Both the position numbers and the translations under genes were made by a program. A DNA stretch of 64,000 bases from Corythoichthys intestinalis (Eukaryota > Chordata > Actinopteri > Syngnathiformes > Syngnathidae), in assembly GCF_030265065.1 (NCBI RefSeq), contig NC_080416.1:6447501-6511500 (forward strand). The letters run 5' to 3'. Position 1 is the stretch's first letter; every line of letters starts with the position of its first letter. Under the pieces are notes generated by a model that saw only the letters and a program-made list of their open reading frames with translations, did not search any database and was not told the origin of the DNA. This document shows positions 24,336 to 35,230 of the stretch, in pieces.

Positions 24336-25879
24336 CTAATTCCGCTCCTCTGTGTCATTTTCCAATGTTTGGTCCTCTGCGTCCTTCTCAATTTGTTCCT
24401 TTTCCTCTACTTCACTTGCATCTTCCTCCTCAAATTCATCTTGTTCTTGAGTTTCATTGTGGTCGAGTGCAAGGCCCTTTAGTTCTTCCAGGTTCTCAGG
24501 TCCTTTCCCAGTCAGCCTCTGGATTAAAAACAGCAAGTTGTTAAATATTGCATTTTTAGCACATGTGTTCACTATAGTGCGAGGCTCATACCTCAATTAC
24601 ATCTGCCATGTACTCCACGTGGTCAGCCAGTTCACGCAGTTCTTCATTTTCACTTTTCAGACGAGAAATCCGCTCGTCTTTGGCTTCGATGTCTTTGTGC
24701 AGCTATTTGTTTTATTAAAATTGGATTATTTTACTGTAGATGTTGATGCAAGGGCAGTTTAAAAATATTTTAGCGCGTCAAACTTTTTTAAATGAAGTCG
24801 ATTTCTATTAAGGGGGGTACATTGAGACAGTTAACTGACAAATTTTAGCTTTAAGATTTATAGTGCACCATTGATTGTCAACCGGCGCTGAATTATTAGC
24901 CCACCTTCTCGTTCTCCTGTAGAACATTGAACAAAGCCTTGCGACGCTCCTCTGCGATCGCTTTCCAGTAAGCAGGAGGAGGAGTTTCTACAACAAAATT
25001 TCAGTTCATGTTTGCAATCATCAAATAGCACAAAATGTCTTCTCACCTTTGATCATAAGCTCATATGCCTCATTGGCAGCATCTTCTTCCAAACTGGAAA
25101 TATCTTCAGTCTGTGTCGACTTCACTTCCATCTTCACTCTTTTCAAACCTCGGTTTTGCTCGGCAAGCCATTGTTTACGCTTCGGGATGGCGCCTTTTCC
25201 TGCCTGCAGTGTCGAAAACACAAAAATTTACCTTGTGTGATGTAAAAAATTAATTATGATCCTAAAAATCCTCACTTGAGAAGGCTTTCCCGGATCTCTG
25301 TTGACCGCCAAAGGTTGGAGCACCTGCAGCAATGGTCTAGATGAGCTCATGTTGCTTTTTGTAGTTGAGCAAATCTGAAAAACAATTGTAAAGTTGAAAT
25401 TTTAAGGTTCTAGGGTTGTCTAAGGTATTGATACACCGAAAAATGAGCATTCATAGGCAGTCCTCACAGTTTCAATGAATTGGAAATTATCCTTGTAAAT
25501 GGCAGGCAAACAAATATTTATTCGCTACCAAGCCTTCCAGTTTAAATGGATTGGACGTCTACTAGGGACATTAATTCACAGCAAAAGGATGAATTTGACA
25601 CCACATGATGATAGGAGTCTAGCTTTGTTTGGTATTGAAATTCGGTGTATTGATATTGCGTTTTAATTTTAACTGAAAATTGCTTAGGCAACCGTCTAAC
25701 ATTAGCGCAGTATAAAAGTGCCATGTTTAAAAGTCCATTATTTATCACGTCAATTAATTCCGCTCTCATTTACGACAACTAACACAGGTGCCGTATGTAG
25801 TAAAAGCGTTGTTTTTACTCACATTTGAGTTTTCATTGGACTTTGCTTGGTTTTGTCTCACTTTGGTACCGAAACTCAT
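24336..25879 (-). CDS. gmnn: Geminin, DNA replication licensing inhibitor
   Basis: Geminin binds CDT1 and blocks MCM loading in S-G2; the APC/C degrades it in mitosis. Coding exons in transcript order: 25879-25823, 25374-25276, 25203-25047, 24987-24905, 24702-24592, 24518-24336. They give 229 residues (human 209). Visible parts: a destruction-box-like RPLLQVLQP at residues 32-40; a basic stretch with [17 protein letters not shown] around 60-75; the CDT1-binding and dimer coiled coil from about 110 ([20 protein letters not shown]) to about 170 ([16 protein letters not shown]); an acidic Glu/Asp-rich tail. The start is the first ATG of the second exon; exon 1 is non-coding (donor at 26071-26076). 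All introns are GT-AG. Poly(A) signal on the minus strand at 24236-24241. Head-to-head with C6orf62, tail-to-tail with RIPOR2. Confidence 0.96.
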
Positions 25880-26280
25880 CGTGAATTCCACAAACCTACT
25901 GTGAAAACAGTAAAGCAGTTTAGAACGTAGTGGAAAAAAACAGAAAATGTCGGCAGTTACGGCTAGCACGATAACCCAATACTCAAAGTTAAACCATCTT
26001 ATTCACCACAAAACTTTAAATAGCGAGCTGTAAACGTTATTTAAATGGGAAAACAGCAAATATTTCGTCGACTTACTTTTGTTAACCGAAGACGTTGAGG
26101 AAAGAAACTTCGTTTTCTTAAAAACTCGCGCCACTCCATTAAATACGCCAGTGTTCGCTCACGTGACCCAGCAAGGCTCCAGAAACCACGCCTTACGTTA
26201 CGTCACATTACGTCGCCTACGTGACGCAGCAGCAAACACACGTCACGTGTCTTTCGGGCTGCCATTTTGAAGAAGCTTTC
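25823..26280 (-). other. gmnn: GMNN 5' UTR exon and first intron
   Basis: The start-codon exon has an acceptor just above 25895. The next exon upstream ends at 26077, where the minus strand reads a GTAAGT donor. The non-coding first exon probably runs to about 26270; the transcription start is not defined by sequence alone. Confidence 0.6.
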
Positions 26281-26480
26281 CACTGGAGGGCTTCGCGTAG
26301 CTTGTTGTTTTTCGTGTCCGTCATCATCAGAACCGAAAAAAACGACCAAAAACGAAGTACCGAGTGTGTAAACCGAACAAAACCGCTGGACGCGAAATAA
26401 TGGGCCCGCCGCCGGGAGACAGACTGCGCCGCACGTCGACTGAAAGAACGGGGGACTCCAGCTGGACCGTCGATTTATCT
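26077..26480. promoter_or_regulatory. Bidirectional promoter region, GMNN / C6orf62
   Basis: CpG-rich stretch between the divergent genes. Visible motifs: CACGTG-type E-boxes near 26160 and 26242, ACGTCA/TTACGTCA CRE-like repeats around 26198-26225, and GCCATTTTG (YY1-like) near 26262. No TATA box is evident. The human genes share the same head-to-head layout, so a shared promoter is a reasonable inference. Confidence 0.6.
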
Positions 26481-27487
26481 TGACATGGCATGCGGCAGCA
26501 GTTAGGGCGAGGACGGACGAAAAGACCGACCGACGGACGCAGGAAAAGATTCCCAGCCGCTAAACTTACCAGCTTTTAAAAGACGCGAAACGGAACGAAA
26601 GGTTGCGTTAGTTTACCGAGTCAAACAAATAAGCCCTGCCGAGTTGTTGACGCGTGCTTAACTTGACTTAGCAAACAAAATGTCGAGCTCACGCGCTAGC
26701 TGTCTGTTAGCATTTTAGCATCGCGCAGCACTGGCGAGGACATGTAAAGAAAGATGATTGAGTCGTAACCGGGAAGATTCCTCCTTTCTAAAAGAGAAAA
26801 GAAGTCACTCCAGCCGTTAAGGAGATAAAATGTAGCTTCGATAGCTGTTTAGTCAACACTTAGCCCACTAGCTCGACTTAGCTCGAGTGCTAAAAGTCCA
26901 CCATGAGCAGCACTACTACCAGCAGGAGCAAGTAGGCCGCGAGCCAAAAAAAGCGGCGAGGAAAATGTCAAACAGCCTTCGTCGACTTCTTCCATGTGTG
27001 CCAACGTCTCCCCGCCATGCTCGTCCGTATTCCCGGTCCAACACACTCAGCCATGGATGAGGGATTGTGAAACCACCCCCGAATTTTAGCCTGCTACTCC
27101 ATTTCACCTAGCGCCGTTATGGGTCTCTACTGTAGGAAGTAATACTACTAACAACAGTCAGCCACATTTTTGCTCTCGTTTTTATTTACAAATCCGCGTA
27201 AAAAACCTGTAGACGGGCAGGATCGGCGTCTTAAAACGATGGATTTTTGAACAACTAACCAGGAGATGTAGTTTTACCATAAACCTCCCTGCCCACCGCC
27301 TTGCGAAGAGCGCGTCAAAATGACTTGATATCTTGTTTGGTTAGAAGACCTGTTTCAGTTTGTAGTTTTAGAGTGGTTAGTTCACAAACTCGGTTAGCGC
27401 TTCGTCTATAAGCGCAGCCGAAAGGAAAAAATTTAGTAGTATAAGCGAGTGAGTCGTCAAGAAAAGTTGACATAATCGCACGTGACC
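26480..27487 (+). other. C6orf62 5' leader region
   Basis: About 1 kb of unique, non-repetitive sequence between the promoter and the C6orf62 start codon. It is probably 5' UTR, possibly with a spliced leader; I see no long conserved ORF in it and cannot place the transcription start or a leader intron. Confidence 0.4.
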
Positions 27488-28424
27488 ATGGGGGATCCGA
27501 CCACGCGACGAAACCAAACCAGAAATCGTCTCCGCGCTCAGCTGCGGAAGAAACGGGAATCGTTGGCCGATCAGTTCGATTTCAAGATTTACGTCGCCTT
27601 TGTTTTCAAGGATAAGGTCGGTTACCCTCCGACAAGATGACTCAAAACGTCTATTGGGAAAATTAATTTTTCGTTGTTTGTTTCGACAGAAAAAGAAGTC
27701 TGCACTTTTCGAGGTCGCCGAAGTGGTGCCGGTGATGACCAACAACTACGAGGAGGATATTCTGCGAGGCGTACGGGATTCCCGCTACTCCCTGGAGAGC
27801 TCCATAGAGCTCCTGCACAAGGACGTGGTGCAGCTCCACGCGCCCAGATACCAGTCCATGCGAAGGGTACGCTCTCGTAGAAGGAGTTTAAAAGTGAAAT
27901 GACGGTTTAATGAATAAATGCGTTCTTTTTCACGGCAGGACGTGATAGGCTGCACGCAGGAGATGGACTTCATCCTTTGGCCGCGAAATGACATCGAGAA
28001 GATCGTCTGTCTGCTCTTTTCCAGGTGGAAGGGAGCCGACGACGAGCCGTTCAGGCCAATTCAGGTTAAGAGTGGAACATTTGCTTGTTGGACTTCAGAA
28101 GAATTTTGCCTTTTTGTTTCCCACCACTCATTTACATCACATCCATTTAGACTGGGCCAAAATGGATGGGACGTTCAGCGCCAGTAATTACACTGGAGCG
28201 TGATCAGTCACAGCTATACTTTACAGTTTCAAAGAATTTGATGTCAATTGCTGTCAATGGCTTGCAATGTTAATATAATGAACAAAACTAACCAATTTTA
28301 GTGTTACTTGGGCTTGAAACCAGTGTTGGTTTTTATTTAATTTTGTCAATTTAGCTTTTATTAACAATATCAACTAGTCACTTGTCCTATAAGGGGTTAA
28401 ATAACTGGAATTTAGTGTGAAAAT

Positions 28425-28460
<36 letters not shown>

Positions 28461-31019
28461 TGTTTGTTTCAGGCCAAGTTTGAGTTCCAGCACGGTGACT
28501 ACGAGAAGCAGTGTTTGCACGCGCTCACTCGCAAGGACAAAGCCGGAACGATCATGAACAACCCCGCGCAGTCAGTGTTCCTCTTCATGGATCGACACCA
28601 CCTACAGGTTTGACACACCGTTTAAATATTTTCTACTGCGTAGGGCGGCTCTTTAGGTCCGCAATTCGTATTTCAGGAAGGCAAAACAATAGGTTATGAA
28701 TTTTAAAAAATTAGGGCTGTCAAAATTATCGCGTTAACGGGCGGTAATTAATCATGTTAAAATATTTGACGCAATTAACGCACATGCCCGCTCAAACAGA
28801 TTGAAATGTCTTGTCCATTTGTTACTTGTTTTTTGGTGTTTTATCGCCCTCTGCTGGCGCTTGGGTGCGACTGATTTTATGGGTTTCAGCACCATCCATC
28901 AGCATTGTCTAATTATTGACATCAACAAAGGCGAGCTACTAGTTTATTTTTTGTGTGAAAATTTTACAAATTTTATGAAAACGAACAAATTAAGAGGGGT
29001 ATTAATATAAATTTCTATAACATCTACTAACATTTATCTTTTAAGAACTACAAGTCTTTCTATCCATGGATCGCTTTAACAGAATGTTAATAATGTTAAT
29101 GCCATCTTGTTGATTTATTGTTAAAATAAACAAATACAGCACTTATGTACTGTATGTTGAATGTATATATCCGTCTTGTCTTTCCATTCCAACAATAATT
29201 TACAAAAAAATATGGCATATTTTATAGATGGTTTGAATTGCCATTAATTACAATTTATTTTTAAGCTGTGATTAACTCGATTAAAAATTTTAATCGTTTG
29301 ACAGCCCTTTAAAAATGTCTAAAAATCACAATTTCTATTTTTAACAAAAAATAAAAAATAAAAATAAAAAATTATTCAGGAATACTACTCTATAAACTCC
29401 ACAAAACTCTGGTTTTGACTATAAGGGGCTTACAGTGAAATTCCACACAAAGTTCCCCTATCCATGACGTGTGGTGCTTTTTCCCTTTTCCACCCTCGTT
29501 TTCCCTTTCCCATCAAAATAACTCGGAATAATCAAAGTCTTTGGAAAACGTCCATACTCCTAATTTCACGGTGTAGCTAACCCATAAACGCATAGATGGG
29601 TGTTTGGTGTTTATACTTTATCCGCTCTTTCGTTTCCCTTTTACATTAAAGTGGTGTGCAGTACAGGTAGTCCCCGGGTTACCAACGAGTTCCGTTCCTA
29701 TGCTGGCGACGTAACCCGAATTTCCGCGTGAATCGTAATTGACACTTTATTTCCCCTTAATAACCTCTATATTTCAAAATAACTATCCAAAAACTGTATT
29801 GTACTGTCCTCGCTAAGATGTTGGCGCTAAGCCTTTGTTAAACAGCGAACTAAACTTCGAAATGACGATGTGAGACCTGTGTCCTTGTGGCAGAATGAAA
29901 CAAATGAAATAAAATTGTTATTAGATCAGTTTCATCTTCAATACCAATTGGCTGCAAAGCTTCATTCCTTCAAGAAGCTTCATTTGGCCATCAGTGCTCC
30001 ATTGGGGGAGACTGTCAACCTCTGCTGTCAACACTGTTATCGTCCAACATGCCTCCTAGCATACATTGCAGCGCTACAGATGTAAATAACAATCACAACT
30101 CATGTTCTGGGCTAAATATTTCGACAGTTACTGTTCCAGTTGTTTCATTAATTGCTAGTTATGGTATTTGGTAACACTTTATTCGACAGTGGTGACATAA
30201 GACTGTCATAAGACAATTATAATTATGACAAGACACTGTCCTGAGCATTAATGAATGCTTATAACAGATGTCATATATTGTTATTCAGCAAATCATCTCA
30301 CTTTTGTAGTTAACTTTTGGAGTTAGTGACATAATTTGCTGGATGACACTTAATGACATTAGCATTCAGTAATGCCCATGATAGTCATGTCAAAGTTATG
30401 ACTGTCTTATGAAGCCGCTGTCAAAGTGATACCTATTCACCCAAATGAATCAACAAATAAGCCGAATTGGACTATAAGCCACAGGTATAAAAAAGAAGGA
30501 AAAAAGTAGCGGCTTATAGTACGAATATTAGGATAGCTATCTTGGCATGCTAATTAGCCACGTTATCTGCTTCGCTAACAAGCTTATGTTATAGTATTTG
30601 TTTTACCACGGCTAGACACACAAAACACGCTGGAGTGAACTCTAGCATCTGGTGGAAAACGTTCATGACAGCGTTTTCTAACCTTAAATTTTGTGTAAAG
30701 TGACGGATGATCGTCACGTAAATGTGAAATCATGTCGGAGGTGTTGCCTGCACGTCGACTGTCCTTCCTCCTGTAAGCCGCGGCTGTCTGTTTTTTCGGT
30801 AGCCAAAATACTGCCATATTAGTGACTTTTTTGAGGGGGTCTTGAAATAGTTTAAACAATAAGTTTTCCATTGTTTTTTGTTTGTGTACGCAGACTCTGA
30901 AAAGCAAGGCGACTGTACTGAAGCTGTGCAGCCTGTGCTTGCACCTCCCACAAGACCAGCTGACCTGCTGGGGCGTGGGCGACATCGAGGACCACCTCAG
31001 ACCTTACATGCCCGACTAG
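27488..31019 (+). CDS. c6orf62: C6orf62 homolog, conserved protein of unknown function
   Basis: Five coding exons: 27488-27616, 27690-27866, 27939-28064, 28473-28607, 30894-31019; 230 residues (human about 229). The start ATG has a good context (gaccATGG) and gives [20 protein letters not shown], then [18 protein letters not shown]. Nearly invariant stretches: [53 protein letters not shown], and the C-terminal DHLRPYMPD. Molecular function is unknown to me; such conservation implies constraint. All introns are GT-AG. The last intron (28608-30893) carries three repeat insertions. No membrane segment or signal peptide is seen. Divergent from GMNN, convergent with ACOT13. Confidence 0.96.
28712..29309. 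mobile_element. Non-autonomous hAT element, TAGGGCTGTCAAA family, copy 4
   Basis: In the last C6orf62 intron, in the orientation of copy 2. Flanks TAAAAAAT and TAAAAATG are similar but not identical, so the duplication has drifted. Confidence 0.85.
29662..30110. mobile_element. Fragment of the 'AGGTAGTCCCCGGGTTAC' TIR element
   Basis: Begins 'acaggtagtccccgggttac' and then 'gacgtaacccgaatttccgc', matching the ends of the element at 61424-63685. Only one terminus is evident. Confidence 0.55.
30180..30433. mobile_element. MITE with GGTAACACTTT ends
   Basis: Ends 'ggtaacactttattcgacag' and 'gctgtcaaagtgatacc' are inverted; the inside is built from 'gtcatgacagtcttatg'-like motifs on both arms. 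No coding capacity. Confidence 0.7.
30690..30860 (-). pseudogene. hAT transposase BED zinc-finger remnant
   Basis: The minus strand encodes [12 protein letters not shown] and, in another frame, [20 protein letters not shown], the two halves of a BED finger separated by a frameshift. The metal-binding cysteines are not recognisable. It lies just upstream of C6orf62 exon 5; the rest of the element is missing. Confidence 0.65.
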
Positions 31020-31809
31020 GCTTCTTCCCAAAGGAGGGGCGGCACCCTCAACTCCCCTAGTCCCGCCCCTTCCTTCATCCCTACCTCCCCTCCCTCTCAG
31101 AAGCCATTTTGATGTTGTCATTCTTCCCCTCTTCTTCCTCCCTCTTCTCTCTCCCTCACTCCTCCCCCGCTCAGTCATCCTTTTTTGTTTTGCGTCAACC
31201 TGCACGAACATTGATTTGGAGCGATCGGTCGCTACGGCGACAGGCAGGAACTCTTCTGTTATTTTGGAAGAGAGAGAGCGAGAGAGATAAAACACGGACA
31301 TGTCGTTTAATCCTTGTCACAGGAGAAGAGGTGTTGTTTTTTGTTGATTTGTCGTTTCCGGGGAAAACAACTTTCGGGTGTGAAACAATTGTAATTACAC
31401 CACGAACAATATGACCTTCAATCATACGTGTCGTTAGCGCTGCTTTTCTGGACTCGAGAGTTAATTTTTTTTGTTTTGGTTTGTGTTGTGCTTGAATCAC
31501 TACTGATGTTTTCATTTGGGATGCGGGCTGGTTAATGATGAGAATAACAATGCACCTAACAAAAGCAAACTAACATTTTTTTTTTTTTTGATTGGATAAA
31601 ATTGCTTGTCAAAGATTTTTTTTTTTCATGTTCATGGCTCAAAAAGTGTCCAATTGAAGCTTTGAGGCTTTATTTTGCTCATTTTTGTTCTGTTGATCAA
31701 TACTGCTGAGCATATATCAATACAAATTCTCAATGCAGCACGTCTCCTATTCTTTTTATTACGTGAAATTGAGTTGTAAAAAATCCAGACAAAAATCCAC
31801 TAAAAATAC
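31020..31809 (+). other. C6orf62 3' UTR
   Basis: Pyrimidine-rich then AT-rich sequence after the stop codon. No clear AATAAA lies before the ACOT13 3' end; one AATAAA near 31831 on this strand would make the two convergent 3' UTRs overlap slightly. Confidence 0.45.
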
Positions 31810-31815
31810 TTTATT
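31810..31815 (-). terminator. acot13: ACOT13 poly(A) signal
   Basis: AATAAA on the minus strand about 500 bases past the ACOT13 stop codon, in an AT-rich stretch; it is the only clear candidate for this gene. Confidence 0.55.
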
Positions 31816-32315
31816 ATCAATATTCAAAAAAATAAAAAGTGAAATATTGTGAGGTTTGAACAAAATGACAATTAGATTTAGTGTAGAAATGGAGTGTTGT
31901 AAAAACAAAATACCACAAAAAGATGTAACTTTCCAATGAAATAGCTGTCATGGATAGTTTCTTAAAATCGAAATTGCCAACTTACGGTTTCTTTTCAAAC
32001 ATGGCTACTTGACTTTTTTGTATGTCAACCCATTATGGACATCCACCAAATTTAATGATGCCGACTCAAACTGGCTTCAGGGGCAGAATATTTTTAGATT
32101 ACCCCTGGACAGCCGACAATTCCAACTTTTTAACTCATTCACTGCCACTGACAGCAAAAGAAGTCCAAGATTGGACATCTACTAGTGACAAACTTATTTC
32201 AATTCAAAGCAGAACGATGAATTGGTTTCGTCATCAATGGCACAGAGTTCATATAAGGCAATTTATGGTGGAAAATTGATGGTACATGTTCCAGATCTCA
32301 ACATGACATTGGCGT

Positions 32316-34449
32316 TTAGCTGTTGCCGAGGTGTTTGGTGTGTCGTCCCTGCGCGATCATCTTCCCCGAGGCCTTGCTGGTCAAGTCCACCGTGGAAAAA
32401 GCTAGCGTGCGTCCCTGTTTCAACACTTGCGCCGTGATCAGAACGTCCTCGCCCATCTTGGCCGCGTTCATGTAGCTGTATAAATGACAGCCAGAAAAGG
32501 TATTTTATGTGGGTGGGAAAACTAGTTTGTTTGACAATACATTTTATATTTTAAGAGGAAAGTAAGCAGAGTTTTAAAATATAGGCTTTACGTGAAAACA
32601 AATTTATCAGACAAAAAATGTAGAATTTTTCATACTGTACATGGGAAAACAATTCATATTTTATTGGGGTAAATTTAGTTTTTTTTTTATTTAAAAAAAA
32701 AAAGGGAAATAGCTCATTTAACAATATAGTTTAAAAGGAAAAAATGTACTGGGTTTAAAAAGTCACAAAAAATAAAATCGTATAATTTTATATATTTTTC
32801 GTGAAAATGTTAACAATTTACAAGGTCAATTAAGGGAAAAACATTTAAATAATAATTAGGCATATTTTTCTGTTGTCCTGCGGAATGTCAAAACATTTAA
32901 ATTCTACATTTTCCTAACCTAACAGTAAATTTGCAAAATTAATATACAACTCCAATACACCAAATAGATTTGATGACTATAGCTGCCAATGGTACGAAAC
33001 CCCTAATGGCAAAAGAAAATCTGGTGCGCACCAAATAGTATGTGGGGCACACGAGAAACAATCTGGTGGGCAACAGATAGTATGTGGTGCGCGCTAGAAA
33101 GTGCTGTGCACAAGAAACTACCTGATGCGCAACAGATATTGTGCGTACTACAAACTGGTGGACTCCAGAAACTATTTGGAGCACAACAGATAGCATTTGG
33201 TGCACACTAGAACCTATGTGGTGCACCCTAGAAACTATCCGGTGCGCACCACATAAACTATCTGGTGTGCACTAGATACTATGTGGTGCACCCTAGAAAC
33301 TATCTGGTGCGCAACATATAGTATGTGGTGCGCGCTAGAAAGTGCTGTGCACAAGAAACTACCTGATGCGCATGAGAAACTATTTGGTGCGCACCAGATA
33401 GTATATGGTGCACACTAGAAAAGTATCCGCTGCGCACAGACGATCTGGTGCTCACAAGAAACGATCTGGTGGGCACCAGAAACTATTTGGTGCGCAACAG
33501 ATAGTAAGTGGTGCCTACTAGAAACTGATGCGCACTAGAAAAGTATCTGGTGCACACAAACAATCTGGTGCGCATAAAAAACGATCTGGTGCGCACCAGA
33601 AACTATCTGATGGGCACAAGAAACAATCTGGTGCGCACCAGAAACTATTTGGTGTGCAACATAGTGTATGTGGCGCGCACTACAAGCTGGTGTGCACGAT
33701 AAACTATCTGATGCACATGAGAAACTATTTGGTGCACACCAGAAATTTATCTGGTGTAAACCAGGAACTATTTGATGCGCACCAGAAAGTTCCCTATAAT
33801 AGGCCACAAATTGCAGGTGCACATCGGACACCAGCAGTTTCGGCGTGCTAAAAAATAATACAGGATTTAGTTGAGCTTTACTTAAGTCTTAGACTCAACT
33901 ATAAATATATTGATGCATTACCAATAACCAAACCATTACCAATAACCGATAGTTTTCTTGAGAGCACCATATTGTATCTGGGGCGCACCTCTGGTGCGCA
34001 CCAGATGGTTTAAATTTATTTTAATTCTGTTGATGTCCATGTCGGGGGGGGGGGGGGGGGGGGGTCATATAACATTAAAACAAATTGACTTTACGTTATA
34101 TTCATGTCAACGCTGACACCCGGCACTCCCCTCTCGGTGTTCAAGAGGGCCACGGTGGAGATAACGTCCACCAGGGTGGCTGTCAAGCCGCCGTGCAGCG
34201 TCCCAAAGCCGTTGGCGTGTTCCTCTTCCACCTTCATCTCGCACACCACCTTCCCCGGTGCCGCAGACACGACCTCCACCTTGGAAAGGTAAAACCGGAA
34301 AACTACAGACATCAAAGAAAAACAAGCAAACGCTTGGTCAAATGTTCTTCGAATGCATGACATACCTTGCTCAAGACTCTGTCGTAGCCCGGCGTGTCTT
34401 TCATAACTCGAAACATTTGTTTTATCGTATTTAAAGACCGCGAAGCCAT
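32316..34449 (-). CDS. acot13: ACOT13 (THEM2), hotdog-fold acyl-CoA thioesterase
   Basis: ACOT13 hydrolyses medium- and long-chain acyl-CoA as a hotdog-fold tetramer, in cytosol and at mitochondria. Three coding exons in transcript order: 34449-34366, 34279-34095, 32475-32316; 142 residues (human 140). The hotdog motif HANGFGTLHGGLTATLVD contains Asn51, Gly58 and Asp66, matching human Asn50, Gly57 and Asp65. The N-terminus MASRSLNTIKQMFRVMKDT and C-terminal GRTLAFSTVDL and GRHTKHLGNS fit the family. Splice sites are GT-AG. The second intron (32476-34094) contains a minisatellite and, about 30 bases beyond the exon 2 donor, a 20-base C run in the transcript. Shares a head-to-head intergenic region with TDP2. 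Confidence 0.95.
33006..34010. repeat. Minisatellite of CTGGTGCGCACCAG-type units in ACOT13 intron 2
   Basis: About 40 degenerate units of roughly 20-26 bases, consensus like 'tctggtgcgcaccagaaacta'. The core CTGGTGCGCACCAG is a perfect 14-base palindrome, intact at 33586-33599, 33628-33641 and 33991-34004. Units alternate with half-units such as 'tggtgcgcaacagata'. Open frames on both strands here are a by-product of the repeat. Confidence 0.85.
34043..34062. repeat. Poly-G run
   Basis: About 20 consecutive G on the plus strand, about 30 bases from the ACOT13 exon 2 splice donor (on the minus strand). Run length is likely variable and prone to sequencing error. Confidence 0.9.
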
Positions 34450-35230
34450 GTTAACTATGAGTAAAACTGCTAGCAATGTCAAACGAAACCGGAAGTTGTT
34501 CCATGTCGAAGATGTTTCCGGGGAGAAATACGAAGATAATTTAAAAACATTTAAAGGAGGCTGCTGTGCTTGTAAAATATCAAATGATTAAAATCACAAA
34601 TGTTTTATTTATTTTAACTAATTGCCTGTCCAATTCTTCCCTTTTTGTGACACCTCTCGTAGGAAGGAGTATTTAATCGCTCCACGCGATAGTTATGCTG
34701 CCTTCAATTGACGTCGTAATTATGGAAAATACCTCTTGTCGAGTATGACTCAAGTCGTACATTCTAATGGAGAACTCGAATTTCCGAGACGTTTTACCTT
34801 TCAAAATGGCGGAGAGTTGAGCAAACATACAAAGACTTGTGAATGATAAGAAACCTTTTAAGAAAGTTTTGACGATTTATCCGTTGTCTTGACGATTAAA
34901 TAATAGCGTGGGGTAAACAGTTATAATATTCTCATTTTTCAATCAAGTGTTTGTGATTATTATTTTTGCCAACGCGGCAAGCCGAAATAAAGTCCATCTG
35001 TCCCATGTCTTTTTACAGAAACAAAAAGCACATGAACACGACGCACTCGTAAATACAGTAGTAGAGTAGTGGTAAATTTTATTTTTCCCAGAGCAATTGA
35101 ATGCAGCATCCGGAAGTAAAATCCGTTACACGTAATGGCTAATGGAAACAGCTAGCTTAGTCATGAAATCTGTTATTGTTTTGACTTTAAAAACAGATTT
35201 CAATCAGTTTTAAGTAAAAGTTTTGACAGC
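34450..35230. promoter_or_regulatory. Intergenic region and presumed shared promoter, ACOT13 / TDP2
   Basis: 780 bases between two divergent start codons. ETS-like 'accggaagtt' lies near 34490 and 'catccggaagt' near 35107; a YY1-like 'aaaatggcgg' lies near 34803. No TATA box or repeat was recognised. Promoter role is inferred from layout and motifs. Confidence 0.5.

Noticed and set aside
33528-33851. Frames on both strands coding GAHQ repeats
   Set aside because: The palindromic minisatellite is open on both strands; not a protein.
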